Source: Undaria pinnatifida
Taxonomy: Eukaryota > Sar > Phaeophyceae > Laminariales > Alariaceae
DNA length: 64,000 nucleotides
Direction: 5' to 3'
Assembly (NCBI GenBank): GCA_012845835.1
Contig: JABAKD010000013.1
Location: forward strand, 8,285,128 to 8,349,127
The position numbers and the translations under genes are program-made. The notes under the pieces are model-generated. The model ran no database searches and was not told the DNA's origin. It was given only the letters and a program-made list of their open reading frames with translations. Below are positions 1-12,600 of this stretch, in pieces (positions within the stretch are counted from its first letter, which is position 1; each line of letters opens with the position of its first letter).

Positions 1-412
1 GCGTATAAAAAATTATATATCATTCACCACTTGCTGACTCGGACCCCCATCAGTAGGCAGATAGCCCACAACACACGTACGAGTACACAACACACTACTT
101 GTAGCAAACTATTACATTCAGAGAGTAAAAGAAGGTGACATCCATTCACTTCTATTTCTATTCCAAGGACGAAAATTCGACCGAGGATAACGTCTCCGAT
201 GTCACAACAATCCGTGCGGCGTTTACCTGCAATGCTGCATCAGATCACTTAATCAGATCACTTTGACCACACCCACAAACTTTCTTGCCATCATACGGCC
301 CACCACGTCTGAAACGGAACGAATCAATCCACAAAGAAAAGGCGAGCTGACCCAAGAAATGGAATAAACTGTGATTTACACCAACCTCCACACAGCGAAC
401 GCGCTCATCCGT
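1..412. other. 3' flank of the phosphatase-regulator gene, nothing recognised
   Basis: No coding frame, repeat unit or RNA gene is recognised here. By position it would hold the 3' untranslated region and downstream flank of the minus-strand gene whose stop codon is at 413-415. No polyadenylation signal was pinned down. Confidence 0.4.
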
Positions 413-680
413 CTATAATCGCGGAGGGCTCCCGCTATCCCCGTGTACAACGTCAACGCCGTCGACGTCGCAGACATCGTCGTCGTCTCCGAGATCTTCC
501 TCGTCACCGTCGTTATCCCACCCCTCCTCGGCTGCTAGTGCATCTTCAACCTCGGTTTCATGCTTCTTCTTCTTTTTCTTCTTCTTCTTCTTCTTCTTCT
601 TAGATTTTCGTGCGCCCGCTGCCTCATCCGGTAACCAAACGATGTCATCTTCGAAGCCAAGGGCTCTGGCATAGGCAGAC
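413..680 (-). CDS. Exon 12 of the SAPS-like gene (C-terminus with lysine run and acidic tail)
   Basis: The exon is 268 nt. Its first base completes the Gly codon left by exon 11. It reads SAYARALGFEDDIVWLPDEA, then 13 consecutive lysines after KS, then an Asp/Glu-rich tail ending GDSGSPPRL and a stop at 415-413. The acidic tail fits the disordered C-terminus of the family. The lysine run is encoded by a CTT microsatellite, so its length is probably variable. Confidence 0.62.
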
Positions 681-3600
681 CTGGCGGAAGCAACAGCAGA
701 TGTCGATAAGCCGTTCGTTGTCACCCACGACGACATTACTAAAAACATTCACATTCCGGTGCTGTTCACTTCGTACGTTGTTCAGAGGCTATGCATCCGT
801 TCATTCCTTGTATCGTTCGTACAAACTAGCATTCAGATCTCGCAACGACAAGCGAGCTATGTTTATAATTTCTGTATCAAGTCGCAAGCTATCGTACCCC
901 AAGTGTATATTCAATTGTAATCCTCAAACTCGTACGCTAGGTGTATATTTACTGCTTGGATAGGTCTTACTTTAACATTCTTGCCAAGGGGTCGATAGAA
1001 AAGGACATGGACCACATGTGACACGCCCGAGTGTAAGTTACTCACCCGTGGTCGATCCCCCCATCTTCCGGAAGCCCTGACGCTTCAGAAGCTGGAGGCT
1101 CGGATACTTCCGAATAGTACCTAGGAACGGCAGGCACCTACAGTAGTCCCATTGTCGACACAAGCGATTTAGGTCAATGAGATGATCAGCGTTGCACTCA
1201 ACCGCGGCTCGAGACGTTGGTCGAGGGGGTCTTAGTGTTACACAGCACCAAAGAGAACAAAAAGGCATCCTGCTTTCGCTGCTACCCCTGGCCACCGGTT
1301 TATTACAGAACAAGACATGGATGTGACATGCACTTGATTGCCAGAGAAGAAATGCGCTTATATACTATTAACACCATAATTGTATACTTTGATTGCTCTA
1401 GATCGTTTCTTGACAACCGCCGCAGACTAATAATAGTCCCGAAAACCCCTCGGGTGTGATAGGCACCGCAGTGGCGCGGAAATCCAAGGCGGCTGACCAC
1501 GGCGCAGACGGTCTACAAGTAGTACCGAACTTCAACATACGAAATGGAGAGATGGGGTTCGTGGGCGTATAGCGCCATGCCATATGTCAGCAAGCAATGT
1601 GCAGTCGCATACATGTAAGTACTCCGGAGTATTATTTTGCAATAAAAAATACCATCTCTGACCCAATCTACCGCAGTAGGCCTAACTACAACGCTCGCAA
1701 ATGCGATAATTGGCGATCTCATCGTACCGCCGTGCAGCAGTCTACAACAAATGTTTGTTGCAACGCTTCAATGTAATCTTGGAACCACGTTCGACGACTT
1801 GGACACGTGTATGATAACGACAGTACTTGCGCTAGATAATCTACCCGAACAGCCCCAAGAGCAGAATGCTTGGTGCATGATGGCAATTCGCATGGTGTCA
1901 ATCTTTGCCCACGTGAAAACTCACCTCAAAGCCCAAGCCCGGGCTCTGCTGCTGGAGTGTGGCCTCTCTAAGCGTCCCAAGGAAGTTCCGCCATTGCTCA
2001 TGGGAGTTGAGGTACATCCGCAGGAACTCTGTGGGGGGCATTGTATCTGCCTGAAGCCGAATAGCGTTGCAAAGCTGTAGTACATACCCTCGGTTACCAG
2101 CACTCTGCGAAGGCCATTTCAGAAGCGCGACGACAGCAGTAATATGTATATATGTTAGAGATATGTTAGAGATAGGACTACTACTAAAGTGTAAAGAGTG
2201 GGTGGCCTATTACCGAAACGTACTCCCACCTGCAGACAAGGTGCCATGCAGAGTGGGAGGGAGGTGCACATGTGAGCTGGGTCGCGTTTCCTAGCCCCGC
2301 CAAGGTCGCAGAATGGAGGGTACCAAGATGATCAACTCCGGTAAAGGCGTCATGGTAACACGCAGCCGAAGAAGACGAGCAGAAGTCTATATCGAGCTAA
2401 CATACGCAGGCTAGTAGCAGACACCCACAGCAGTCGCACGAGAAGAGCAGCGACAGCAGCGAGGCAGCACACATGCAAACTCCGAGCATAACGCGACGAG
2501 GAGGGAGGTGTCTCCCACGGGGGACAGGCGTGGTGTGAGGTTGGAGGGGTGTTGTACCGAAGAGCGTTTTTTTGTTTCGTGGTCGTGTAAAAAATGGGGT
2601 TTCTTTCGAGGAGGCGGCGTTTTTCAGGAGGGGATTCCTTTCTGTAGCCCAGGTCACAAATAATGGAGTATTCGCGTACGTATAGCGTAGCCGAACACCG
2701 TCAGAAGTCTATGGCGACCAGACCATTGCAGACACCCACAGCAGTCGCAAGAGAGGAGCAGCGACGGAAGCGAGGCAGCAGCCGCAGAAGGAAATACTCG
2801 CCGCCACCGTGAGGCATAGACGGCAAACCACGGGCAGGATCGAACCGCAGGTGGCAAATAAGTGAAGAGGGATGTGTTGGCTGTATCTACTCGCGTGACA
2901 CACACATCAGCAAACCAACCGGACCGCTGTGCATGAGTGCTGTCGGTGGCGCGTACGGCAGCAGTACAGCAGTGTTGCAATAGGAAGGAACACAGAATTC
3001 TGTGAAGGAAGGCAGAGTTCTATGGGGTGTAGTCGAGAGAAGGAGACCTAAAACCCCTCAACAGCAGCAGTGTAGTGTTATGTTGGCACGGCAGCCGATC
3101 AGTGCTTGGATGCAAATAACCGGGCAACCTCAAAGCCGCGTACAGCAGTGTTGCAATAGGAAGGAAGGCAGAGTTCTGTGGGGTGTAGTCGAGAGAAGGA
3201 GACCTAAAACCCCTCAACAGCAGCAGTGTAGTGCTAGGTTGGCACGGCAGCCGAGCAGTGCTTGGATGCAAAAAGCAGTGTAGAGCTTGGATGCAAATAG
3301 CAGCGCAACCTCAAAGCCGCGTACAGCATTATTGCAATAGGAAGGAAGGAAGAGTTATGTGGGGTGTAGTCGAGAGGAGACCTACAACCCCTGAACACCG
3401 GCAGTGGTAGTGTTAGGTTGGCACGGCAGCCGAACAGTGCTTGGATGCAAATAGCAGTGTCGGCGGGGGCGCGAATCCCCCCCCCCGGGCCCTCGTCAGT
3501 GTGCGTTGAAAATATAAGTAGTGGATTGTTTAATAAAGCGAACATGTAACATGGCGAGGCTCGAACTCGCGACTGGAGAAGACAAACAACTACGGTCTAA

Positions 3601-6600
3601 CTGCCACACTATTACTACTGCTGTAACTGCCTTTTTGGTCAAAAGGGAAATCTAGTATTTTTGTACGTACGGCCCCGGCACTTGACATTTCGGAGCGGGA
3701 ATTTTGAATTGTGCAAAATAGTGATAATGGCGGAGGCCACCACGACACGAAGCGAGCACAACCGACGCCGACCCCGGCATGGGTCGGGAGAGTCGAGCAA
3801 GCTGAGGAAAGTCCAGGAAACAACGCGCCGAGAGGTGGATCTCAGCTCAAGTTATCTCGACGACAACTCAAAACCTGGTCTAAACCGAAGCCTTCGGTCG
3901 CTCTCGTGTCAGGGCCAACATATTTTTTTATGTAGTTATTTATGCCTACGATAATAATTTCAATCTTCCTTGAGCCCGCACGTAAAGAACAAGAAAATGA
4001 GGGCAAAATGAGTAAAAAGTGAAAGAGGATCGGATAATGTACGCACCGAGGCTCGAACTCAAAGGGAAGAAAACAAATAACTAATTTGGAAAAACAGTGA
4101 ATTCACCGCGACTCGCAGCTAACGATTAACAATCATTCGGGTCTACCCTTCAAGCTACTATTGTTGTACGATTACTACAGGGACAACATTTTGTGTTCTT
4201 ATACGTACGAATACGCACTTGGCATTGCGCAACAGAATTTTGGCAAAAACGCGATTTTGCAGAGGGCCTGTCACGGCACGAAGCGAGAACGGCCGAGGCC
4301 ACACCACCGGCAGAGTCGGGAGGGGCGAGCAAGGGGGGCACATCCATAGAACAGTGTGCCGAGAAGAGGACCTCAGCTCGTGTTATCCCGAAGGCGGCTC
4401 AAAACCTGGTCTAAATCTGGCCTCTCGATCGCTTGCGACGACAGACATATTTATATATGTATTCATTATTCATGTATCTACAACAACAGCAAGCAGCAGC
4501 AGCGGCAGTCCAGCGACAAATGCAAGCCGTAGAAGTACAGTACGCATACATCTAGTAACAGCAGCAACGTCGTACACCTCTTATGCGCGTGTAAATTCAA
4601 CCACAAACAGCATGCTGAAGCAGCGGCAGCACCAGCAGTACGACAAACAGCAAGCAGTATTCTCAGTGTAATATGCATAAATAATGATAACATGCTCTCA
4701 CTTTGGGCCGGTACACGATACGTATCATACAGTATACATAGTGTAACAACAGCTGCTAGCAGCAGCAACGCCGCACAACGCACAACTCTTATGCGCGTTT
4801 AAATTCATCAACAGCATGCTGCAGCAGCGAGCGGCAGCACCAGCACAGTACGAGAAACAGCAAGCAGTACCCAGTGTAAAATATATGTATAAAAAATAAT
4901 ATGTTCATTTAAATTTAGGCCGGTACCCGGTACGTGTAGATAGAACACAAACAAGGGAGAAGCAACACAAACATAAAAAAGAGTAACATAACATTGCAAG
5001 GAAAAACAAAAAAAAGCGTCGAGACTCTCGAACACGAACAGGAGAAAAAAATAAAAATTACAAGAAAAAAATTCGAAAAGCGCTGATATGGCAAGGCTCG
5101 AACCCGCGACTGGTGAATACAAACAATGAGGGTCTAACATATGCTCACTTTGGGCCGGTACCCGATACATATAGATAAGAGCAAAAAAAGAGGGAAGCAA
5201 CTCAAACATAAACAAAAAGGAGTAACAGAAACATGAAAACACAAGAAAAGTCGAGACTCGAACGCAAACGGGAGGGAAAGAAAACGATAATCGAAGATAG
5301 CTAGGATCGAACGCGCGACTGGTGAATATAAACGACGACAGACGACGTTCTAACTGCCACGCTACTACTGCCTGTAGCTGCATTTTTGTTCAAATGGAAA
5401 ATTTAGGGGTTCTATACATACGTACGGCTCCGCATTTGACATTTCGGAACAGAAACATTTTCAAAAAAGTGATGCTTGCGTAGGCCACCACGACACGAAG
5501 CGAGCACGACGTACGGCTCCGCATTTGACATTTCGGAACGGAAAAAATTGCAAAAAAGTGATGCTTGCGTAGGCCACCATGACACGAAGCGAGCACAACC
5601 GACGCCGACCTCGGCAGGGTCGGGAGAGTCAAGCAAGCTGATACACGTGCATGAATCAGCGCGGCGAGAGGTGGACCTTAGCTCGAGTTATTTTGAAGAC
5701 AATTCAAAACCTGGTCTAAATCGAAGCCTTCGGCCGCTCTCGTGCCAGCGCCAACACATTTATACATGCATTTTCCAGGGGGGCTTCGCCCCGGCGGGCT
5801 GCAGCCCGCCTTGGCTCCGCGCATGCCCGTGATTTTCGAGGATGCATGATATGTATTGTGGAGTATAGGATTATAGGTGAATAGAGGCTGTACATTCGAC
5901 AGTACTGTCAAGGGGCACAGTACACATGACTTTGTTAATCAGGTGCAATAAATCACAGCAAAATATTGCGTCGTCCGGCACACGACGACGAACAGCAGCA
6001 GCAAGCAGCAGTACTGCAGCTGCAGCAACAGCAGGATAGCAACAATAAGAAGCAGCACCAGCAGAAATACATGACGGGCAGATACAGATATACTCGTACG
6101 TCGTACAGCAGCGTACAGCAGTACGATATTCACATATCAGGTCCAGGTACCCCGTTGTTAACCACACACGGTGCATACGTAATAAAAAGAGAAAAAAAAA
6201 AAGTACACACAAAAAAAAAGAACGGAAGCTCCGGCCGGAATTAAACCCCCGACCGCATACTCAAAAGGGACGCAAGCTATTTTCTAACCACATGTCGTGC
6301 GTCATATCCCCACCCCAAAAGAGAGATGAGGACATGAGACGTATATGACATGGAAGATTGGTAGACTAGAGAGTAGCGAGAAACGATAGATAGATGGTGG
6401 CCGCAGACGGCGAAGCAGGACGGGGATAGGATAAGCAAACAGTTTCTATGTAGTATATGGAAGAAGCGTAATGAGCGCCCAAATATAAGAGGTGTCTGTG
6501 TTAGGAGTAGGAACGGTGCTCCGTCTCGAAAGGGATGCGTGGTCAATGATCAAATCACTATTCATAAGGCAAGCAGTAAATGAGTACGCCCGCCCCCCCC

Positions 6601-9600
6601 CCAAGAAATAACAAAACGGAAGCGCTCCGGCGGCAATTGAACTCCAGACCGCATACTCGTACTCAGAAGGAATGCAAGCCACTTTCTGACTGTACCACTC
6701 TGTACGTTGTTTTACGTGAAAAAAGGGGCTTCTGCGGAACCCCCGACCGCATACTCAAAAGGGACGCAAGCTGCTACAGTATCTTGGGTTCAGATGGCAG
6801 AATGATTTGTATCTACTGTACCTAGAAATAGACGATTTCATATTTTGACCCAAAAAGCAAAAAGAGCACCCCCGCAGAGAGACGTGACCACGACCGACGC
6901 CAACCAAGCAACCACATGTGAATTAATGTATCATATCTATCTAATACCTGGTATGTACCTATAGCAGCAAAACAATATCAACGGCTACAATGGTACTAAT
7001 GTACATCACCGCAACAAAGATAAGTTACATCAAACCTGCGGTGAAACGTAGAACAAAAAATGCACACAAAAAAAATACTAAGTTACTCGCAGAAGGATTC
7101 GAAGCTGCGACCTTCCAACGATAAGATCTACTACTATGGAAAAAATATTTTTGGATCTCAGAACTGAATTCTGGGCCAGATATACCAGTTTTACTCGGCT
7201 GGACTGTCGAAAACACCGATACACTCTTAAAAGATCCATCACGTAGTTTTCCGAGGGCTTTCAGATCCATCACGTAGTTTTCCGAGGGCTTTCTGGAGCA
7301 GTTCTCCCCTTCTCCAGGGTCTCGTTTTGATTTTGGCGCAACAAATCAGTTTTCAGAAATATGCAAAGTTGCTCAAAACTGGGGCCAAAAATAATGGGTT
7401 TTTGAGGATATTTGGCTAAAATCATGAGGTCAGCACTGGCAAATTGGACGAACAGACAAACTACGAGGTTGGAGGAACGGATAAGTGCGTCAGGAAGCTC
7501 TCGGAAAACTACGGGGAGCATTCTGAAGATTATATAGGTGTTTTCGGTCGTCCCGCCGAGTAAATCGCGTATGATGAGCCAAAAATCTCAGTTTTGAGGG
7601 CGCAATGATAATTTCCCATAATAGTTGGTCCAACGAACACATGTCAATCTGTTGAAACGCAGGAAAAAAAATAACCGCCCCCCAAAAAAAAGGTCGCGGA
7701 GGGAATCGAAACCGCGACCTTGCCACCAAAATCTACCTATACATCAACACATCAATCGTTTGAGCCACTCAACCTTTCATGTGCAGCATAACATTATAAA
7801 AAATACCTGTTAAACCATTTCTTACATAGTCGGATTCCGCCGATCAAAAACGGCCCTTTTCGACTGGATTCTTCTGATCCCTCTTCTTATAGTCAATCGA
7901 GTCGATTTCATAGTTGTTGTGCTTTTCCTAGATGTGGTTGGTGTGATGAGGGAGTAAGTACTGCTCTATGGCAGTCGAAAATCGGTGGCAGCTCTGTGCT
8001 TCGCGCGTTCTTCGCGAGCAACGCGCGCTTCGCGCGCGACGAACCTTCGTCCAAGCGGTTTGGTGGCGTTGAACTTAGCCGAAGGCCGCCAAATCTACGT
8101 TCGTGGCGTTGCACTCAGCCGAGAGCCGCCAAAGCTAAAGCAGGCGTAGCTGTTGTTGGCAAAATGACATCGATAACGCGCGCTACTGCTGTCGTGTGGT
8201 ACACGCTGCTGGCGAGCGGAGCTAGGAATGCGACACGCTGGCTTGCGGCGAGAAGCAACAGCGGTGATAGCCAAGGCAGCGTCGGCGCTGTTTTATGATA
8301 CTGCTGTGTGGTACTTGGTATGGGTGTGTGGGCGTGTGTGTTGTGGTGGGATGAGCGATGCGATGGGTTAAAAAAGCAGATGTAAAACTTTTTCGACTGA
8401 GTTTTTCGACTGGCAGATCCAGTCGAAAAGCGTATTATTATCGAGGCACGAGAAAATAAGGATTTTGTATGTACGGAAGAAGTTTGGGGTTATTGCACGT
8501 TGACCAATGAGATCAACGCGGGTGGTTACTTGTACTTGTCCTGGTGTAGCAAAGGGAACCTTGGATCAATCTGTCTGGTTGCCGACTAGCAAGCGAAGCA
8601 CGCAGAGAAGAGAAAAGCATCGTCAGCGAGACAGGTTCAAGGTGTGATAGACTGGCTGCTTTCTGCTGTAAGTGAGCTTCGCTGCGACTGCTGCTGTGAG
8701 ACTTCGCTGGGACTGCTGTGGTGACTGCCGTGGTGATAATTCGCTGTGACTACTGCTGTCGCGAGCGCTGCGGGCTGTCTCTTCGACGATGGGTGATTCG
8801 CCGGGTGCCGCGGCGCCTGCCGCCGCCAGCGCTGAGGCAGAGGCTACTCTGGGTGCCCGGGCCGCCGCAGCTCTCGCGGGCTCGGGGTCCTCCTCCGGGG
8901 CGCCAGCGGTCGGTGCGGCCTTGCCTTCGGATGACTGGGTCACGTGGGCCCGACAGATTGAAGCCGAATTCGCGCGGGTCCATAAGCGCCTTGACGACAA
9001 TTTTGCCGAGTTATCGGCAACCGCCTCTTCCTCCCGCGAGGCAGCGGCTGCCTGTGCTGATCAGGTAGCTAATCTCGACATTATCGTTCGACAGTTCGTG
9101 GAGAACAACTCTGGACGGGTAGCCTCCCAGTTGACGGCGACGCTCAGGAACGGCAGCGCCAAAAAGCACAACTCGCCACCGAAATGACCACTTGGAACAA
9201 GGTCAACACAGCTAGGAAAGCTGTGGATTATTCGAGGGCGTATCCCCCCGAACCTCGGGGACTCTCCCGCTGACCTGCAGTCGTTTGTGGGGGAGGCCAT
9301 CCACGTGACCGCCAACGTCGCGTCCCAGCTTCGGTCTTTCAGTTCCTTTGACGTCGGGGCTTATGGGCCCCGCGTGGACGGGCCCATCGGGCACTCCCTC
9401 ATGGTCGCCGACCGTCTCGACCTCTTGAGATTGGCCGTCGTTGCGATTCTTTCTGTGGGTCTTTCGCCTGGGATCGCCGACGATCTCCCCTGTCTGGCGC
9501 GGGTCAACGCCCTCGGCGACGCGTTTACGGTGGCGGTCATGGGCTTGCGTGCGCACACCTTCAGCAACGACAGTATGCTGTCCGTCCCAGAAGCGCATAC

Positions 9601-12600
9601 AGTGCTGTGTGATATGGTTAACCGCGACATCGCTTTGTGGGTGAATGAGCTCATGCGTGCTGCGCAGCGGTCTTCCCCTGCTGTTGTCCGTCCCCCAGCT
9701 GGTACGGTGTTCGACCCCCCACCCATGCCCGCCTTCGTACGCACTCTCGAATTTTGCCGCGGCGGGGGGAAGGTGCTCCGGCTCGTACTCAGCAGCATCG
9801 GTTCCGGCGCAGACAGGCCCACCAAGTGGAAGGCCACCGCTCCCCCCGCTGGGTCGTCCGGGTCCAAGGGAAAGGCCAATTGAAGTCTCCACCAGGCCTG
9901 CCGGATGTTCGCGCGCACCGGTAAATGCAACTGGTCTCCGTGTAAATTCCTGCACGAGCCCCCCGCGGCCTCGGCATCCTCGCCATCTCCACCCGCTCGC
10001 AGGGAGGAAGGCGGTGGAAGCGTGGCGGCGGCGGGCGGAGGGTCGCGGGCGTTGTCGCTGCGGGCGGTCCTCCCCGCGGGGGGCAACAGGGGGGGCGAGG
10101 GGGGTAGAGGTGCTGGTTCTGGTTCTGGATGAAGACACGGGCCCTGCCGCCAGGTGGGGCCAACCTTTGTGGGCGCAGCTGCGGCGCCGGCGGTGGATGT
10201 AGCGGCTGCGTCAACCATTGAGAGTGGCGGCCGCGTGTTGGGTCCAACCTCGGGGGGCGCGGCTGCGGCGTTGGCGGTTGGTGGGGGGGTTGCGTCGACG
10301 GTCGACGGTGGCGGAGCGCCGACCGTACCGGCAGTCCGCGGAGTCACGGGCGGGTTGCGGGGGCGTGCGTTGGAGGCGCTGGCGGGCGAAGGCGGCGTTG
10401 GGCGCGAGCGTGTACCCGTTGTTCCGGGATCCGTCATTTTCGGGAATAGAGGTGACCATGGGGAGCGCGCGCGTGCGTGTACATTAGTCTCGGCGCGCAT
10501 TGTAGGAATTGGTTTATCGGTCGCGCGCGGAGATATAGTTAGCCATAGCGAACGTGTGCGACGTTCGGATTTTGACTGGGGGTGCGGACATGGCTCGACC
10601 GACGGCGAGCGCGCGCAAGCACAGTTGGATTCGGCGGTTGAGGCGTGGCGCGCCGCGCAGGATAGCGTAATGCGGTCGGTATCAACAGGTTCCACGAATC
10701 TCGATGTGGTTTCCAGCGCGGGGTCGTTTCGTGCCTGTGCCGGTAGTGTTAAATTGTTTACGTCCGCTGTCGGATCCGCTCGCATTGCCCCACATATTCA
10801 TCCTCACATCGTTCGTCATTGGTTTGGTACCGTCAAGAACTTCCCTCGTTTTGACCAGTTGCTCCGCGTTTCGGCACGGGGCTCCCCGGTGTGTGTTGCG
10901 CGGGGGGGTAATCTGACCGCTGAGCTTGCATACGGTAACCACCCCAGCGTCGCCCCCCATGCCGTTGCTGTTCACCATAAGATATGTGCTGACGTTGTGC
11001 ACGGTCAGGCTTTGGTGTTTAAATTAAGTTCCGCGTCCGATTTCCGGGTTTACGTGTTTCGCCGTTGGCCGTCGTGCTTAAGCCTAAGTTTCGCATCACT
11101 TACGATCTCACATTTGCGCGCGCGGGCGGCCATTTCAGCGTTAACAACGATACCGATTTTTCCTCCGCCCCCTCCTGCGAGCTCGGTCATGTGTTTCGGG
11201 ATGTGTTGTTACGGGTGTTGTTTTTGCGGCAGTTGCACGGTCCCACAGCTTGAATCGTCCGTTGCCGCGTTAACGTGAAAGACGCCTATCGTCAAGTCTT
11301 AGTTGACCCGGTAGGGGCGTACGCGATGGGCGAATACGTAGTTGTGGATCTTCGCTTGCAATTCGGGTGGCGTAAAAGTCCCGGGTTCTGGGGGCTGATG
11401 GCTTCTGCGCTGGAGCATTCCCACACCCACTCTACGTTTCAAGATGCGGCTGTTTCCCCACAAGGGGCGGCTGCCGTCGAACATGTGTGTCTTGCCCCGC
11501 TGCGGGGGGGTTCGGTTACGTCCCTCCCTCGCGATTGTCGCACCGTTTCCGGTAGCGGCGGCTACGCCGGGAGTCGTTTTTTCGTGCGGGACTACGTAGA
11601 CGACGGCATTCTTGTCGAGGTTCAGTGGTGGCCCGACGGTCGTCGCTGTATGCGGGCTGTGCAGTCGTTGGCGTCGGACCACTTGCGCTTGTTGGGCGTA
11701 CGTGGCGCGTCCGACCCTCCTCTGTTGTCCGCCAGCAAAATCACTAACTGGGACACGCGTCTCGAAGTGCTGGGCTGGTTGGTGGACACATAGGTGCTTA
11801 CGGTGACGGCGCCGCCACATGAGCGCTTCAAGCTTCGATTGCTTTTAGCGGAGTGGCCCCCGACTCGCACCTATGCTTCAGCGAAGCAGGTGTCGCAGCT
11901 GGCGGGTTTCCTCATGATCCAAATGCACATCTCTTTTGCCGTTCGTCCCGGGTCCTTCTTCGTGCATCGTTTGTTGGCTTCGGTTGGGATGCCGCGCATC
12001 GCTGCCGGTGATCACTTCGCTGGCCGAATGGCCAACCCGGGGCGGCGTGTTGCCCTTGGGCCCGAGTTCCATGCGGATCTCGAGTTCTGGCGGTGGTTTG
12101 TTGACAAAGGTGTTGACGCGCGCGGCGGGGTGCTGTCGGCGCCGATGTATCATTTGCTGGAGCGTCCGGCACAACGTATGTTGTTCTCGGACGCGTCAAA
12201 AACCGCCGTCGAGGGATATTGTCTCGAAACCGGTGTTCACTGGTGCTATGATCTTACAGCCCAGGAACAGTCACGGTTTTGCGGCTCGAGTAAGTCCATC
12301 CGCGGCGTGGACGACTTATCTATCAACGTGCTTGAACTATTGGGCATGGTTGTGTCGGCATTTGTCCTAGTGTCTTTGTGTGCCGATCGACCGTCAGCGA
12401 CGGGAGATTGTGCTTTGTTGCGAGGAGACAACGAGGCCGCCGTGCATCGGGTGCGGCGGTGTCGGGGGGGGCTGGAACCGCGTTCCGGTGCCCTCATGCG
12501 TCTCCTCGGCGTTCTCGATGTGTCATCCGGATGGCATTTCGAGGCAACGCATGTGCGTGTTATCCACAACGCTGCCGCCGACGGTATCTCTCGATGGGAT

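Noticed and set aside
3002-3283. Plus-strand frame with an internally repeated protein
   Set aside because: It simply follows the 178-bp tandem repeat. No start context or homology.
8431-8640. Split direct repeats of Ngaro/PAT type between 8,470-8,560 and 13,855-13,915
   Set aside because: Only short shared words (gaagaagttgg, agcaaaggg) in the same order. Too weak by eye to claim terminal repeats.
9212-10785. Long minus-strand open frames (308 and 474 codons)
   Set aside because: They are antisense shadows of the GC-rich DIRS gag and linker. Composition is proline/arginine-rich with no domain, while the plus strand carries the zinc finger and RT.
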